From Chionoecetes opilio (taxonomy: Eukaryota > Arthropoda > Malacostraca > Decapoda > Majidae): DNA of 64,000 nt. A program made the position numbers and the translations under genes. Where the stretch lies: the NCBI GenBank assembly GCA_016584305.1, contig JACEEZ010009391.1, positions 252,330 to 316,329 of the forward strand. Direction: 5' to 3'. Below are positions 12,365 through 22,840 of this stretch, piece after piece (the first letter of the stretch is position 1; each line of letters opens with the position of its first letter). The notes under the pieces are model-generated. The model was not told where the DNA came from and did no database searches. It saw only the letters and a list, made by a program, of their open reading frames with translations.

Positions 12365-13405
12365 CACAGCGCGCCAAAGTATTGTTCGCGATATCATAAC
12401 ACAGCGCTTCCATACGGGAATTCAGAAAATGTACTCTATGGCAGCCTACTGACTTCCGAGAGAGATATCTTACATATGGCAGCTTGTTTAAGGTACGGGC
12501 AGTCCATCAAGACCGTTGAGGAATGTTCAGATGCCACTTGTCAATTATAGACGAAGCATTTTAAAAAGTATCGCCTTCCTTCCCGCGAGTAATTTGAACA
12601 GACGCGCATTGGTATAACTATCATTATTTTCATAATGGGTGGCAAGAAAGACCTAACAAAGAAGCAAATTAAAGTTATTATATCTCTACACAAGGCAGAG
12701 AGGCCAGCGGAAGAAATATCAAGGATTGTGGATGTTACGAGGAGATGTGTGCATAAGTGGGTGGAGAGTTTCACGGTGGGTTGGCGGTGTCGCGGCAGCC
12801 GCGACATCGTAACAGTATAAGTGGCCAGGGTGAGGATGTAAAAGTCATATCGCAATATTTTTCTTGCTCTTATTTGAGGATGGGCATCCACTTGACGTTT
12901 CATGACATTTAGGGTGCTTGCTGATGTTTTACATCCTCGCCCTGGCCACTTATACTGTTACGGTGTCGCGGCTGCCGCGACACCGCCAACCCACCGTGAA
13001 ACTCTCCACCCACTTATGCACACATCTCCTCGTAACATCCACAATCCTTGATATTTCTTCCACTGGCCTCTATGCCTTGTGTAGAGATACAATAACTTTA
13101 ATTTGCTCCTTTGTTAGGTCTTTCTTGCCACCCATTATGAAAATAATGATAGTTATACCAATGCGCGTCTGTTCAAATTACTCGCGGGAAGGAAGGCGAT
13201 ACTTTTTAAGATGCTTCGTCTATAATTGACAAGTGGCATCTGAACATTCCTCAACGGTCTTGATGGACTGCCCGTGCCTTAAACAAGCTGCCATATGTAA
13301 GATATCTCTCTCGGAAGTCAGTAGGCTGCCATAGAGTACATTTTCTGAATTCCCGTATGGAAGCGCTGTGTTATGATATCGCGAACAATACTTTGGCGCG
13401 CTGTG
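12365..13405. mobile_element. Foldback element with TA target duplication
   Basis: Two arms of about 479 bp (12365-12843 and 12927-13405) are inverted copies separated by an 83-bp spacer. The outer tips are CACAGCGCGCCAAAG and its complement, each flanked by TA. The arms differ at scattered single bases and small indels, so this is not a hairpin read artefact. Each arm encodes the same transposase N-terminal domain, and the two copies point at each other. It looks like two transposon 5' halves joined head to head and mobilised as a unit. Confidence 0.88.
12635..12820 (+). pseudogene. Transposase helix-turn-helix fragment, left arm
   Basis: The 61-codon frame begins MGGKKDLTKKQIKVIISL and contains EEISRIVDVTRRCVHKW, the spacing of a paired-type helix-turn-helix that Tc1/mariner transposases use to bind their ends. 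Nothing of the catalytic DDE domain follows. The frame runs into the foldback centre and stops. The mirrored copy lies on the minus strand at about 12955-13137 and has diverged at several codons. Confidence 0.7.
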
Positions 13406-13484
13406 TATATATATATAGGTTTTATAGGTTAGGTGATACGTTACCTTTACCTTTGATACCTTTACCTTTGAAGAATCTTGCCCG

Positions 13485-14129
13485 TTATCGGCGGAGTTGA
13501 GGTGGTCCTCCCCTCATTCCAGGTGTAGTATGTAGCTCCCTGTTTCTTGCCTCCAGGACCACTGAAGGTAAAGTGTTGTCATGGGAGCTACTGTAGCCTG
13601 GCGTGGGTGGTTGGTCTGGGATATCAGCCAGCCACTTGTCAAGGTGATGTTTGAAGGTGTCCGTGGTGACGCCCGTTAGGTTCCGAATGTGTCTTGGGGC
13701 ACAATTGAAGAGCCGTACACCATTGTGGGAGAAGCTGTGGTGTATGAGTGTTTGTAGTCCTTTTGAGGAGGCGCATGTACTCTGTACATAGCACAGCCTG
13801 CCTCTTCTAGGGTTTTTATTTTCCTCCATGCCTACTTTTGGAGCCAGACCCTCCAGGATTTTCCAGACATAGATTATGATGTACCTCTCTCGTCTGCGCT
13901 GCAGAGAGTAGAGGCCCAGTCTGTGCAGCCTCTCCCAGTAGTTGAGGTGCTGAAGACCATATATCTTGTTGGTATAGGTCCTTTGTGGTGCTTCCAGCAG
14001 GGTGATGTCCTTTTTTTTTTGTAGGGTGACCATAGTTGGCAGCAGTACTCTAGCCTTGGTCTTACTAAGGACTTCCATAGCGTCAGCATGCAGGATTCCT
14101 CCCTTGTACGGAATGTTCTCAGGACCCAT
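13485..14129 (-). pseudogene. LINE ORF2 C-terminal region, frameshifted
   Basis: The 214-codon frame includes NKIYGLQHLNYWERLHRLGL and RRRERYIIIYVWKILEGL, the conserved region after the thumb in CR1-like LINE proteins. The preceding conserved stretch (MLTLWKSLVRPRLEYCCQLW) lies in another frame at 13874-14089. The switch occurs at the T10 run at about 14012-14021, a likely slippage site. It continues the reverse transcriptase frame, which ends at 14150. Confidence 0.8.
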
Positions 14130-14149
14130 CCTGCTAGCTGTCGCGCTGT

Positions 14150-16429
14150 CTAGGTGATGGTTGTGTAGTGTAGGGAGAAAGTTCCATCGTTGCTCATATA
14201 CGCTCCCAGGTCTTTTGTGAAGTCTTTTGTTTGTATGGTTTGGTGTTGATACATATATTGAGTGGTGGTCTTTATAAAGGTATTTCTGCCATATCTCAGA
14301 ACTTCAAATTTTTCTCCGTTAAATTCCATATTGTTATTTTCGGCCCACTCTATTATTGTATTGAGGTCACACTGCAGTAGATCGGTGTCTGGGGATGTTT
14401 TTATTTTATGCCGTATACGGGTGTCGTCAGCAAATGAAGTAGCAGTGGAATATCTGAGATCTGTGTCAATGTCTGATATCATGATCAGAAATAATAATGG
14501 GCCAAGCACAGATCCTTGGGGAACACCACTTATGACTTGACACTGTGATGACTGTTTACCATTTATGGTGACAACTTGGTGCCTGTTGGTGAGAAAACTG
14601 TGGATCCATCTCCCTACTCTGCCAGTTATGCCAAGGTTCTTGAGTTTGTGGAGGAGAATGCCATGATCTACCTTGTCAAAAGCCTTGGCAAAGTCTAGGT
14701 AGACTACATCAGCATTATCTCCATCCTGAGTTGCTTCTAATATAGCTTCATAGTGTTGTAGAAGCTCTGATAAGCAAGACCTGCCTCTTCTGAAGCCATG
14801 TTGTCCATCATTGAAGGCCCCTCTTTCTTCCAGGTGGTTTACCATCTTGACCCTCAGTATCCTTTCAAAGATTTTGATGACGTGTGATGTGAGGACCACT
14901 GGTCTGTATCTGCTTGCCTGTCCTTTGCTTCCTCCTTTATGTATGGGTGTTATTGTCCCCAGCTTGAGTTCATTGGGGACGGAGCCAGTGAGGAGGGATG
15001 TAGTCCACAGCATCTTCAGGGGTGTGGCCAGTTGTTCCCTACAATTTTTCAGAAACACAGTATGGTAACCATCTGGTCCTGCTGCTGCTTGCGGGTCGAT
15101 GTTGCTTATGGCTTGGATTATGTCTTCCCTGGTTATCATAAATGTCGTGAGCAGAATGTCAGCACATTTCCTTTCGCTAAAGAAAGTACATGGATCTGTT
15201 ACCCGTTTCTGAGTATCAGGTTTACTAAACACTCTCTGATACTCAGTCTGTAGCATTTCTGCCATTTCCTGTGGGCCATCTTCAAGTTCCCCGTTCTCTT
15301 TCATTAGAGGGCCAACCGATGTTGTGCTGGTCAATCTCTTCTTGGCGTAAGAGTAGAAAAATTTGGAGTTGACTTTTATATTTTCCACGGCACGTTGTTC
15401 CTCTTGTTCTCTCTGCCGTACGTGTGATTGAGCAAGTGCATCTTCCAGTAAGTGTAGCTGACGTTGTATTGCGTTTTCTGCCCCAGCATAGGTTACTTTC
15501 TTTAATTTTCTTTGTAAATTGGCCCTCTTTTTCATCAGTATTCGTCTGTCCCTGGGTATTTGGTGTTTCCTTCCTGACGACCGCCTGAGGGGAATGTGTT
15601 CCTTACAAATTTGGAGGCATTTGCTGGAGAGTACTTCGTACATCTCGTGGGCTTCCATTCCACTAAAGATGTTTTCCCATTTTATGGCATCTAGTTCTTT
15701 TCGGACTTTATCCCAGTCAATGTTCCTTCCATAAAAATTTAATGCATGGAAAGAGTCTATCCTGCCTGACGTTGTTGTGTTTCTTGTGGGAATATTTCTG
15801 ATGTTGGCCCTTGCATGGATGAGGTTATGGTCTGACATCACCGTCTTCTCAATGTCATAGGAGTGGAGGTAGTCGTAGCTGTTGCTGATGATGAGGTCCA
15901 ATATATTGTTCCCTCTTGTGGGCTCCATTATTAGTTGGTGTAAAAAATACTCCTCCATAAGTGAGGTTAATTTTACCGCTTGGCCCTTTTCTTCTGGTGT
16001 ACCACCTGCGATATTCATGGAGGGCCAGCTAATGTGAGGCAAGTTAAAGTCCCCCAGTATTAAAAATACTGTAGATTTATTTGGAGGATCTTCTAGAAGG
16101 TTGCGGAGTTTGGTTGTGATTTCTTGAAAAGCGTTAACACTAGTATTAGGTGGCCTGTATATGATTGTTGTTACCAGGTTAATGTCTTTGATAAATATTG
16201 CCAGCATTTCTGTTGTACCATTTGAGAAAGATACAAGTACCTCTACACTGGCTGCTACCTCTTGTTTTACGTACACTGCCACTCCTCCATGGCTTCTTCC
16301 TTCTCTATCCTGTCTGATGAGTGTGTAGTTTTCTATTTGCACTTCTGCATCCAGGTGATCTTTTGTGAGGTGAGTTTCTGTGAAGGCCATAAAGAGAAAA
16401 TTTTCTGTCTCTGCTAACTCTTTAATCAT
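14150..16429 (-). CDS. LINE ORF2: AP endonuclease + reverse transcriptase
   Basis: This is the 759-codon enzyme that nicks target DNA and copies the LINE RNA. An apurinic-type endonuclease fills about residues 1-210 (TETHL at 18-22, GDFN at 126-129, SDHN at 199-202). A non-LTR reverse transcriptase follows with QHGFRRGRSC at 543-552, DFAKAFDKVDH at 579-589, GVPQGSVLGPLLF at 635-647 and FADD at 666-669. All catalytic motifs are intact. The true N-terminus probably lies upstream, because matching codons continue (TGNIRGLYPICNQTKVP) before the first Met. The frame stops early at 14150 and the rest is in other frames, so it is probably inactive. Confidence 0.9.
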   Translation of the reverse strand: MIKELAETENFLFMAFTETHLTKDHLDAEVQIENYTLIRQDREGRSHGGVAVYVKQEVAASVEVLVSFSNGTTEMLAIFIKDINLVTTIIYRPPNTSVNAFQEITTKLRNLLEDPPNKSTVFLILGDFNLPHISWPSMNIAGGTPEEKGQAVKLTSLMEEYFLHQLIMEPTRGNNILDLIISNSYDYLHSYDIEKTVMSDHNLIHARANIRNIPTRNTTTSGRIDSFHALNFYGRNIDWDKVRKELDAIKWENIFSGMEAHEMYEVLSSKCLQICKEHIPLRRSSGRKHQIPRDRRILMKKRANLQRKLKKVTYAGAENAIQRQLHLLEDALAQSHVRQREQEEQRAVENIKVNSKFFYSYAKKRLTSTTSVGPLMKENGELEDGPQEMAEMLQTEYQRVFSKPDTQKRVTDPCTFFSERKCADILLTTFMITREDIIQAISNIDPQAAAGPDGYHTVFLKNCREQLATPLKMLWTTSLLTGSVPNELKLGTITPIHKGGSKGQASRYRPVVLTSHVIKIFERILRVKMVNHLEERGAFNDGQHGFRRGRSCLSELLQHYEAILEATQDGDNADVVYLDFAKAFDKVDHGILLHKLKNLGITGRVGRWIHSFLTNRHQVVTINGKQSSQCQVISGVPQGSVLGPLLFLIMISDIDTDLRYSTATSFADDTRIRHKIKTSPDTDLLQCDLNTIIEWAENNNMEFNGEKFEVLRYGRNTFIKTTTQYMYQHQTIQTKDFTKDLGAYMSNDGTFSLHYTTIT

Positions 16430-16491
16430 TGGGACCTTTGTCTGATTGCAGATTGGATAAAGGCCCCTGATATTTCCAGTATAGAAACTGG

Positions 16492-16998
16492 TTAGTGTTG
16501 GAGGCTGCAGCCCCCTCTCTGCCTTGTTTCCAGTCTGTCTATTCGTTCTACTAGACGGTTGATTGTGGACTGAGAGTGTTTCTCCATGTCCAGTAGTTTC
16601 TCCACCATGTGCTCTAAAAAATTACCCTGGTCCACATTTTGTTGTACGCCAATGGTGGGGTTATTTCTATTTATATGTGTGGTGGGGCCACTTGCATTGT
16701 TCCATACCTGAGGAGGGGGTCCATTTGGCCTTTGGGTATCTTGCCTGTGGTGTTCAGGGGGTGGAGCGTTTCTATGTGTATGTGGTGATCGTTGCCCTCT
16801 GTCTTCCCTCTGATTTCTTTGCTGGGTTGATCTGGGGTACTGGTTGTTTGGTCTTTTAGTTCCTTTTATGTGTGGGTATTTGCATTCCCTACGTTTGCAT
16901 TCTCTTGTATGTAGTGATGACCTACATATAAGAGGATGATAGTCACTGCATTTCCACCCCAGAGTACAGCCAAGGTTTTCATCCAGTCCATGCTTCAT
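16492..16998 (-). CDS. LINE ORF1-like protein with Cys/His motif
   Basis: This 168-residue frame lies immediately upstream of the endonuclease-RT. Residues about 10-45 carry closely spaced Cys and His (CTLGWKCSDYHPLICR, then CKRRECKYPH), resembling CCCH zinc-binding motifs. A Pro/Asn/Arg-rich linker and a C-terminal coiled-coil-like segment follow (MVEKLLDMEKHSQSTINRLV). Nucleic-acid binding by a LINE gag-like ORF1 product is the likely role. The start may be further right. Confidence 0.65.
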   Translation of the reverse strand: MKHGLDENLGCTLGWKCSDYHPLICRSSLHTRECKRRECKYPHIKGTKRPNNQYPRSTQQRNQREDRGQRSPHTHRNAPPPEHHRQDTQRPNGPPPQVWNNASGPTTHINRNNPTIGVQQNVDQGNFLEHMVEKLLDMEKHSQSTINRLVERIDRLETRQRGGCSLQH

Positions 16999-17340
16999 GA
17001 ATGTAGCACGTTATGTAGGTTTATACATCATGTGCTGTTACCACCAGCACATCGCTCGGCCACACCTCACTGTGTCCTCACAGTCATTACACATTACACT
17101 TTTTAAAGTTCACTTATCGCGTGGGCCACACAGAGCGATACACATCACATCCTGCTTGGTATGTGGAACCAAGATTGCTCATCAATACATAAACAAAAAT
17201 TATGAAATACTCTCATTGTGTAAGAAAATACATACTAGTGTAGTCATACTAAGAATATAACATGAAATGTAAACTTAATAATAAGATACTACTAAGAATG
17301 CAATACTACTAAAGTTTACATTCACAATACTAATGATGTG
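16999..17340. other. No gene seen between LINE and gypsy element
   Basis: This 340-bp stretch has no supported frame. It may hold remnants of the gypsy 3' region, but no match to sequence near the gag end was seen, so no LTR is called. Confidence 0.4.
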
Positions 17341-17367
17341 TGAGAAAAAAAATTAAGGCATGTTGAC

Positions 17368-17658
17368 CTAAGTAGTAGACTTGGTCAGTGCAGGAGAGGT
17401 CACTTTGACTCTCTTTAGCCTATCTACATGTACTACTTCTGTAGTATTATGAGTTTGATCAAGAAGTATGTATTTATTTCCATGCAATGTACTGGTGACT
17501 AAATAAGGTCCTGAAAATTTAGAACACAACTTATTTTGGCGTTCAGGAGAACGTTTCATAACAAAATCATCTATGTAAATTACAACAGGACAAGCCCTAC
17601 TATGCTGTCTACGCATCATCTCCTGACGAGAAGCCTTAAAGTAGTCGTCCAGACCCAA
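17368..17658 (-). pseudogene. Gypsy integrase C-terminal module
   Basis: KFSGPYLVTSTLHGNKYILLD-type residues (here split at about 48-69 of the frame) match the GPY/F module that ends Ty3/gypsy integrases and contacts target chromatin. The apparent start MGLDDYF is not native: these codons come from the terminal repeat of the inserted element at 17640. The real upstream codons lie at about 19539-19790 on the other side of that insertion. Confidence 0.85.
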
Positions 17659-18446
17659 TTTTTTTTTGCCTAATTATGTTGAATGTACATTCAAAACACC
17701 TAATCCACCAAAAATAATTGATTTCCAGGCCTTATTTCCGTAAAAACACGACTTTTGTAAAAAGCGCGCGAATTTTTTTTTCTTCCCTCCAACAGGGCTA
17801 CGCATGTTATTGATGACGTCACAAAAGGGACGCTCCAATGTAAACAACACTCGTCTGCCTCTGTGAGACCTGCCGGCAAATGTTATGATGAGCGATTGTA
17901 CTTAGGTGTCAGACAGTGAATCTGTCGCTTTGATAGATCTAGAGTACGATGCTTAATCTGAGACCGAACTAAATGATGCTGCTCGCGTATATGAGGAAAA
18001 CGAACCAGATTGTGATGGGAGCCCAACCCTATATGTTTGAGCCAGAGTACGAGGTGGATGAACAGGTGTTAGCGGAGCCTGCTGAGGTTCAACACTACTA
18101 CACACACAAACACTTCTACACACACACACACAAAACACTACTACACACACACACAAACACTACTACACACACACAAACACTACTACACACACACAAACAC
18201 TACTACACACACACAAACACTACTACACACACACACACACAAACACTACTACACACACAACACACACAAACACTACTACACACACACAAACACTACTACA
18301 CACACACAAACACTACTACACACACACACAAACACTACTACACACACACAAAACACTACTACACACACACACACAAACACTACTACACACACCACACACA
18401 CACAAACACTACTACACACACACACACACACACAAACACACTACTA

Positions 18447-18481
<35 letters not shown>

Positions 18482-18772
18482 CTACCACACAAACCACAAT
18501 ACACAAAACACTACATACACACAAACACCTACTACACACACACAAACACTACTACACACACACACACAAGCACTACTACACACACACACACACTACTACC
18601 GCACACACACAAACACTACTACGCACACACACAACACAAACACTACTACACCACACACACAAACATTACTACACACACACACAAACACTACTACACCACA
18701 ACAACACAACACCAAACACTACTACGCACACACACAAACACAAACACTACTACACACACACACAAACACTAC

Positions 18773-18803
<31 letters not shown>

Positions 18804-19209
18804 TACTACACACACACACACACAAACACTACTACACACACACACACACACAAAACGTAACTACCACACACACACACACACACAAACACTACTACACACA
18901 CACACACAACACTACTACACACACACAAACCCTACTACATACACACAAACACTACTACACGCACACAAACAGTACTACACACACACAAACACTACTACAC
19001 ACACACAAACATTACTACACACACACACTAGGCACACACACACACACAAACACTACTACATACACACAAACACTACTACACGCACACAAACAGTACTACA
19101 CACACACAAACACTACTACACACACACAAACATTACTACACACACACACTAGGCACACACACACACACAAACACTACTACGCACACACACACACACAAAC
19201 ACTACTACG

Positions 19210-19241
<32 letters not shown>

Positions 19242-19534
19242 CACAAACACTACTACACAAACACTACTACACACACACACAAACACTATTACACACACAC
19301 ACAGCAGCGCGGGAAGAGGAGCCTCCCTTTTGCTACGTCACCGAGCCGTGGCGCATCGTCTGCCAGTTGCCATGAGCGTTTTCGAAGCTCGGGGAATTTA
19401 CAGATTTTGATTGCGGATTATTCAAAAACGGCTGACTGGATGCAAGAAGTGACAACATATTGTTGATACACTCGATAATGGCTATACTCTAACTACATCA
19501 AATCAGGAATGATGAAATGGTCTGGACGATTACT
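17640..19534 (-). mobile_element. piggyBac-like TTAA element carrying a satellite
   Basis: The terminal repeat is AGTARTCGTCCAGACC at the left and its complement at the right, with TTAA on both sides (17636-17639 and 19535-19538). TTAA targeting is the mark of piggyBac transposases. The insertion splits the gypsy integrase and the host frame resumes exactly across the TTAA. The ends match the 656-bp element at 32624-33279 in reverse orientation. A decayed acidic frame (17885-18090) precedes 1.2 kb of satellite. Acidic N-termini occur in piggyBac transposases, but this assignment is weak. Confidence 0.85.
18085..19305. repeat. Satellite, ~18-20 bp unit CACACACAAACACTACTA
   Basis: About 60 head-to-tail units vary mainly in the number of CA dinucleotides between CACTACTA blocks. 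Within 18938-19180 a 121-bp higher-order repeat is visible: CATACACAC, CAGTACTAC and CACTAGGCAC variants recur in the same order at 18938 and 19059. Its 295-codon translation (THTNTTT repeats) is not a gene. Confidence 0.95.
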
Positions 19535-19538
19535 TTAA

Positions 19539-20458
19539 GTCTTCCTCGAACTGATCTGTGAATGGTCTGAAAAGATCTAAGTTGAATTTTAGCATAATCG
19601 TCCACTGAGTAGACAGGGACAGCTAGGAGATTGCAAAAGCTCATCATAAGGTAATCGCTTGTCGACACCATACAAAATAAAATGTGGAGTCTTTCCTGTA
19701 GAGGAATTTACTGAGCCATTTATCGACGCAGCTACATGAGGTAACCACTAACCAGTCCTCCCAAGAGTCATGAAACTCACCAGCATGGACAATCAGCGAA
19801 GGACATCAAGAATCTTCTTATTAGTCCTTTCAACTAGCCCATTGCTCGCAGGGTGATAAGCAGTAATGAAAGTTTGCTTAATTTGGAACTGCTCACAAAT
19901 GTTATGAAGAATTTGATTAGCAAATTCAGGGTCATTATCTGAAATGAGCACTCTAGGTGTTGTATAGGGACAAATTAAATTTGAAACTAGAGCATGAGCA
20001 ACAGTTATAGCAGACTTGTTAGGCAAGGGGACTAGAATCACAAAACGTGTGAAGTGGTCTACACATACCAGAACATATGGTGACCCTTGATGACTTCGAG
20101 GAAGCTGCAATAAGTCGATGCCTACAGTGTCAAAGGACGACTCAGGTAAAGGATATTCAAGGATAGGAGCAGTTCTCGTATTACCCTTGATTTGTGCACA
20201 TAAACGACATTGGGTAACATGTTTCTCTGCATCAATGCGCATGGTAGGCCAATAAAACTTACGACGAGCAGCGGACAAGGTTCTGTCTCGACCTGGATGT
20301 CCTGCTTGAGGCATGTCGTGAATGAGTTTTAAAGCAGTTTCCACTAGACTGGTAGGAATAACTAGTTGAGTAACCGTGTTCTCGTCCATAGTAACATTAC
20401 GACAAAGAACTTCATCAACTAATGAAAACTGTAAAAGTGGAACTGACAATTTAGGCAA
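19539..20458 (-). pseudogene. Gypsy integrase, zinc-binding and catalytic core
   Basis: From 20458 down, the frame shows the HHCC zinc-binding domain (HDMPQAGHPG, then CRLCAQIKG) and an RNase H-fold core with the DDE acids in VGIDLLQL, LISDNDPEF and LVERTNKK. A stop at 19793 and frame changes break it, but recognisable core codons (HVAASINGSVNSSTGKTP and onward) continue to 19539, where the piggyBac-like element interrupts. It is in the same frame as the RT, separated by one stop at 20501. Confidence 0.9.
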
Positions 20459-20500
20459 TAAAGATTCATCTCCAGACTCTAGTGCATAAATAACTTTTGA

Positions 20501-22474
20501 TCACACAGGATCTTGACGTTGAGCATTTGATAAGTCTTGTAGAGAGAAATTTGAAGTGTCTGAGAGCACTGCTACTGGAATGTTGCGTGAAAGTGCGTCT
20601 GCAACATGATTTTTATCACCAGGTAAATATTTGATAGTAGGATAAAATTCCTGAATAGTGACGAACCACCGGACCACACGGCCACAGAGGTTTTTCCCTT
20701 TAAAGAGATTCAGCACTGCAGTGTGATCAGTGTAAACTGTAATGGGATAACCATAGATAATTTCCTTAAAGTGCTTAAGAGCCCACACTACAGCAAGAGC
20801 TTCAAGGTGAGTTACTGAGTACCGTGACTCTACATCAGTAAGCACTCTACTGGCATATGCAACAACATGAGGGCGTTTCCCTTCAACTGTTTGCATCAAG
20901 ACTGCACCAACGCCTAGTGCCGAAGCATCTGTCACAAGAGTGAAAGGCAATTGGTAGTCAGGAAATGTAAAAATTGGCGCATGTGTAAGAGCCTGCTTCA
21001 AAGTATCAAAACTTTGTTGTTGGGGACCATTCCAAGTGAAAGGAACGTCCTTTTTCAAAAGTCGTATCAGAGGACTAGCAATAGAAGCATAGTTCTTTAC
21101 AAAAGCACGATAGTAACCCGACAACCCAAGGAAAGACCGTACCTTTTCTGTGGTGGTAGGGGTTGGGAAATTCTTGACGGCTTTGATTTTACAATCCAAC
21201 GTGTGGATTTCATCCTTGTCGACAGCATGGCCTAAAAAGTCAATGCGTGACTTGAGAAAACTGCATTTGCGCACGTTAAGTTTAAGGCCAGCCTCAATAA
21301 GTTTCTGAAAAACAAGGGCAAGTTTCTCAAAGTGACTGGATAAATCCTTGGAGACAAGTATGAGGTCGTCCATGTAGACGAACAAACCATCACCTATAAT
21401 GCCGTGAAACAAGTTGTTTACTAGACGTTGGCATGTAAGAGGTGAGTTCCTCAAAACCATAGGACATCTCAGCCATTCATAATGAGCATTATTTGTTGAG
21501 AAGGCAGTTATTTCCCGAGATTTCTCTTCTAACGGAATCTGCCAGAAACCAGACTTGAGGTCCAAACTGGTAAAGACTGTATTATCCTTCCCTATAGACT
21601 GCAAAAGGTCTCTCAAAACAGAGAGTGGATAATGATCCGGTACAGTTAAATTGTTAACTTTCCTGAAATCAAGCACAGGCCGGTAAGTACCATCACTTTT
21701 CTTCACCAATAACAAAGGTGAGTTCCAAGGAGAATAAGACTCCTGTATAATTCCTTCATCCAACGTGTTCGTTATCATGCCCTGTACAACAGCTCTTTGG
21801 CTATGAGGCATACGAAAAGACGGTATATAAGAAGGCTGTGCATCAGGTTTAAGCACAATATGATGAGTGATTTTGTCTGTCACTCCTAGGGGTTCCCCAG
21901 GTAAGGCAAGAGCAGGCCTGTGTGTCGCAAGCAAAGCGAGAAGATCAGGCTTAGCCTCAGGAAAATCCAATACCTGTACATAAGGTGTTAACTGCTTGAC
22001 TATGTCTGCCTGGTCCTCCCTAACATTCGTCTGCGTAGAGACTGCTGCAAGAACGTGTGAAGGATCCATTAAGGTCAGACTATTTTGACTCTCAAAGCTG
22101 CATAACAAAACACCATTTTTAAGTGTTATAGGGGACCCTGTAACATTTGTGACAACTGCGTCACTTATGTGATCAACACATACCGCTGAAAGCGTTCTCT
22201 CAAGCGCCAAGCGACTTACGCGAATAGTGTCAGGTAAATACACTAGGTAACTGCCGACAGGAGCATCTTGTACTCTCACCGCAAGTCGAACAGAACATGT
22301 GGGGCCAATATATTGGTCTCCCATGACAACAGCAGACACCAAGCCGTCAGGGGGGACTGAACGTTTCGTCTCCCCGCTAGAAGGCAAGTCAGGGCCTAAA
22401 CTAGCAGAAACGGCTTGCTGGTCACTGTTTGGAAAAATCAGAGGCTTATCCAACAATGGGGCTGGACTTGTCAT
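20501..22474 (-). CDS. Gypsy pol: reverse transcriptase and RNase H
   Basis: The 657-codon frame copies retrotransposon RNA into DNA. RT motifs are VLDFRKVNNLTVPDHYPL (about 267-284), FTSLDLKSGFWQIPL (301-315), the catalytic YMDD (367-370) and FLGHAV (413-418). RNase H follows with LVTDASALGVGAVLMQ (513-528), TDHTAVLNLF and VADALSRN near the end. Catalytic residues are intact. The first 200 residues are a linker after protease. The frame continues upstream to the protease through one stop at 22550, so the Met at 22474 is probably not a natural start. This is the best preserved part of the element. Confidence 0.93.
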   Translation of the reverse strand: MTSPAPLLDKPLIFPNSDQQAVSASLGPDLPSSGETKRSVPPDGLVSAVVMGDQYIGPTCSVRLAVRVQDAPVGSYLVYLPDTIRVSRLALERTLSAVCVDHISDAVVTNVTGSPITLKNGVLLCSFESQNSLTLMDPSHVLAAVSTQTNVREDQADIVKQLTPYVQVLDFPEAKPDLLALLATHRPALALPGEPLGVTDKITHHIVLKPDAQPSYIPSFRMPHSQRAVVQGMITNTLDEGIIQESYSPWNSPLLLVKKSDGTYRPVLDFRKVNNLTVPDHYPLSVLRDLLQSIGKDNTVFTSLDLKSGFWQIPLEEKSREITAFSTNNAHYEWLRCPMVLRNSPLTCQRLVNNLFHGIIGDGLFVYMDDLILVSKDLSSHFEKLALVFQKLIEAGLKLNVRKCSFLKSRIDFLGHAVDKDEIHTLDCKIKAVKNFPTPTTTEKVRSFLGLSGYYRAFVKNYASIASPLIRLLKKDVPFTWNGPQQQSFDTLKQALTHAPIFTFPDYQLPFTLVTDASALGVGAVLMQTVEGKRPHVVAYASRVLTDVESRYSVTHLEALAVVWALKHFKEIIYGYPITVYTDHTAVLNLFKGKNLCGRVVRWFVTIQEFYPTIKYLPGDKNHVADALSRNIPVAVLSDTSNFSLQDLSNAQRQDPV

Positions 22475-22549
22475 TGCGGGGAAGAGAACGCCATTTAATG
22501 AAATTGCATGGTGCTGTGGAATTACATCAATGTGATGAGTAGCAAGAGA

Positions 22550-22840
22550 TTATAGACCTAAAAGGCCATCACATTGTAAAGCAAAATGTGGTGTTAATAT
22601 AAACTGTATGTTTAAAATTTTGGAGTTAGGGGCAAGGCATAGAGGAAGGGTCACAGTGCCCATCACCTCTAGTGTGAGACCTTGAACACTTTGAAGAGTG
22701 GCTGTAGAAGGTAACAAGGGAAAATTATATAACTTGTTTAAATTTACATAAGCACACTCACTGAGAATATTACATGAAGCACCTGTGTTCACCCCAAGAG
22801 CAATAGAACTGTCTCGAGTGAAACACTTAATTGTCATCAA
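22550..22840 (-). pseudogene. Gypsy protease, catalytic Asp replaced
   Basis: This 96-codon retropepsin region is in frame with RT. The active-site segment reads ALGVNTGASCNILSE, where active proteases have D-T/S-G-A; here the Asp is Asn (AAC). The second conserved region (LLGL) lies directly before an in-frame stop. It would normally cut the gag-pol precursor. The substitution plus the stop indicate loss of function. Confidence 0.8.

Larger units (their letters stand above)
13430..16998 (-). mobile_element. Nearly full-length LINE (APE-type, CR1/Jockey-like)
   Basis: The element has an ORF1-like frame, then an endonuclease-reverse transcriptase frame, a frame-broken C-terminus, and a 3' tail of repeated AAAGGT/ATCAAAGGT units (the + strand shows ACCTTTACCTTTGATACC at about 13440-13468). 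Short tandem 3' tails instead of poly(A) are typical of CR1/L2-like LINEs. The order and domains are seen directly; the clade name is an inference. Confidence 0.85.

Noticed and set aside
17973..18860. 295-codon + strand open frame rich in Thr, His and Asn
   Set aside because: It is the translation of the CACACACAAACACTACTA satellite; any frame free of stops would be as long.
18085..19305. Regularly spaced repeats resembling a CRISPR array
   Set aside because: Units are contiguous and spacers are only variable CA runs; the setting is eukaryotic.
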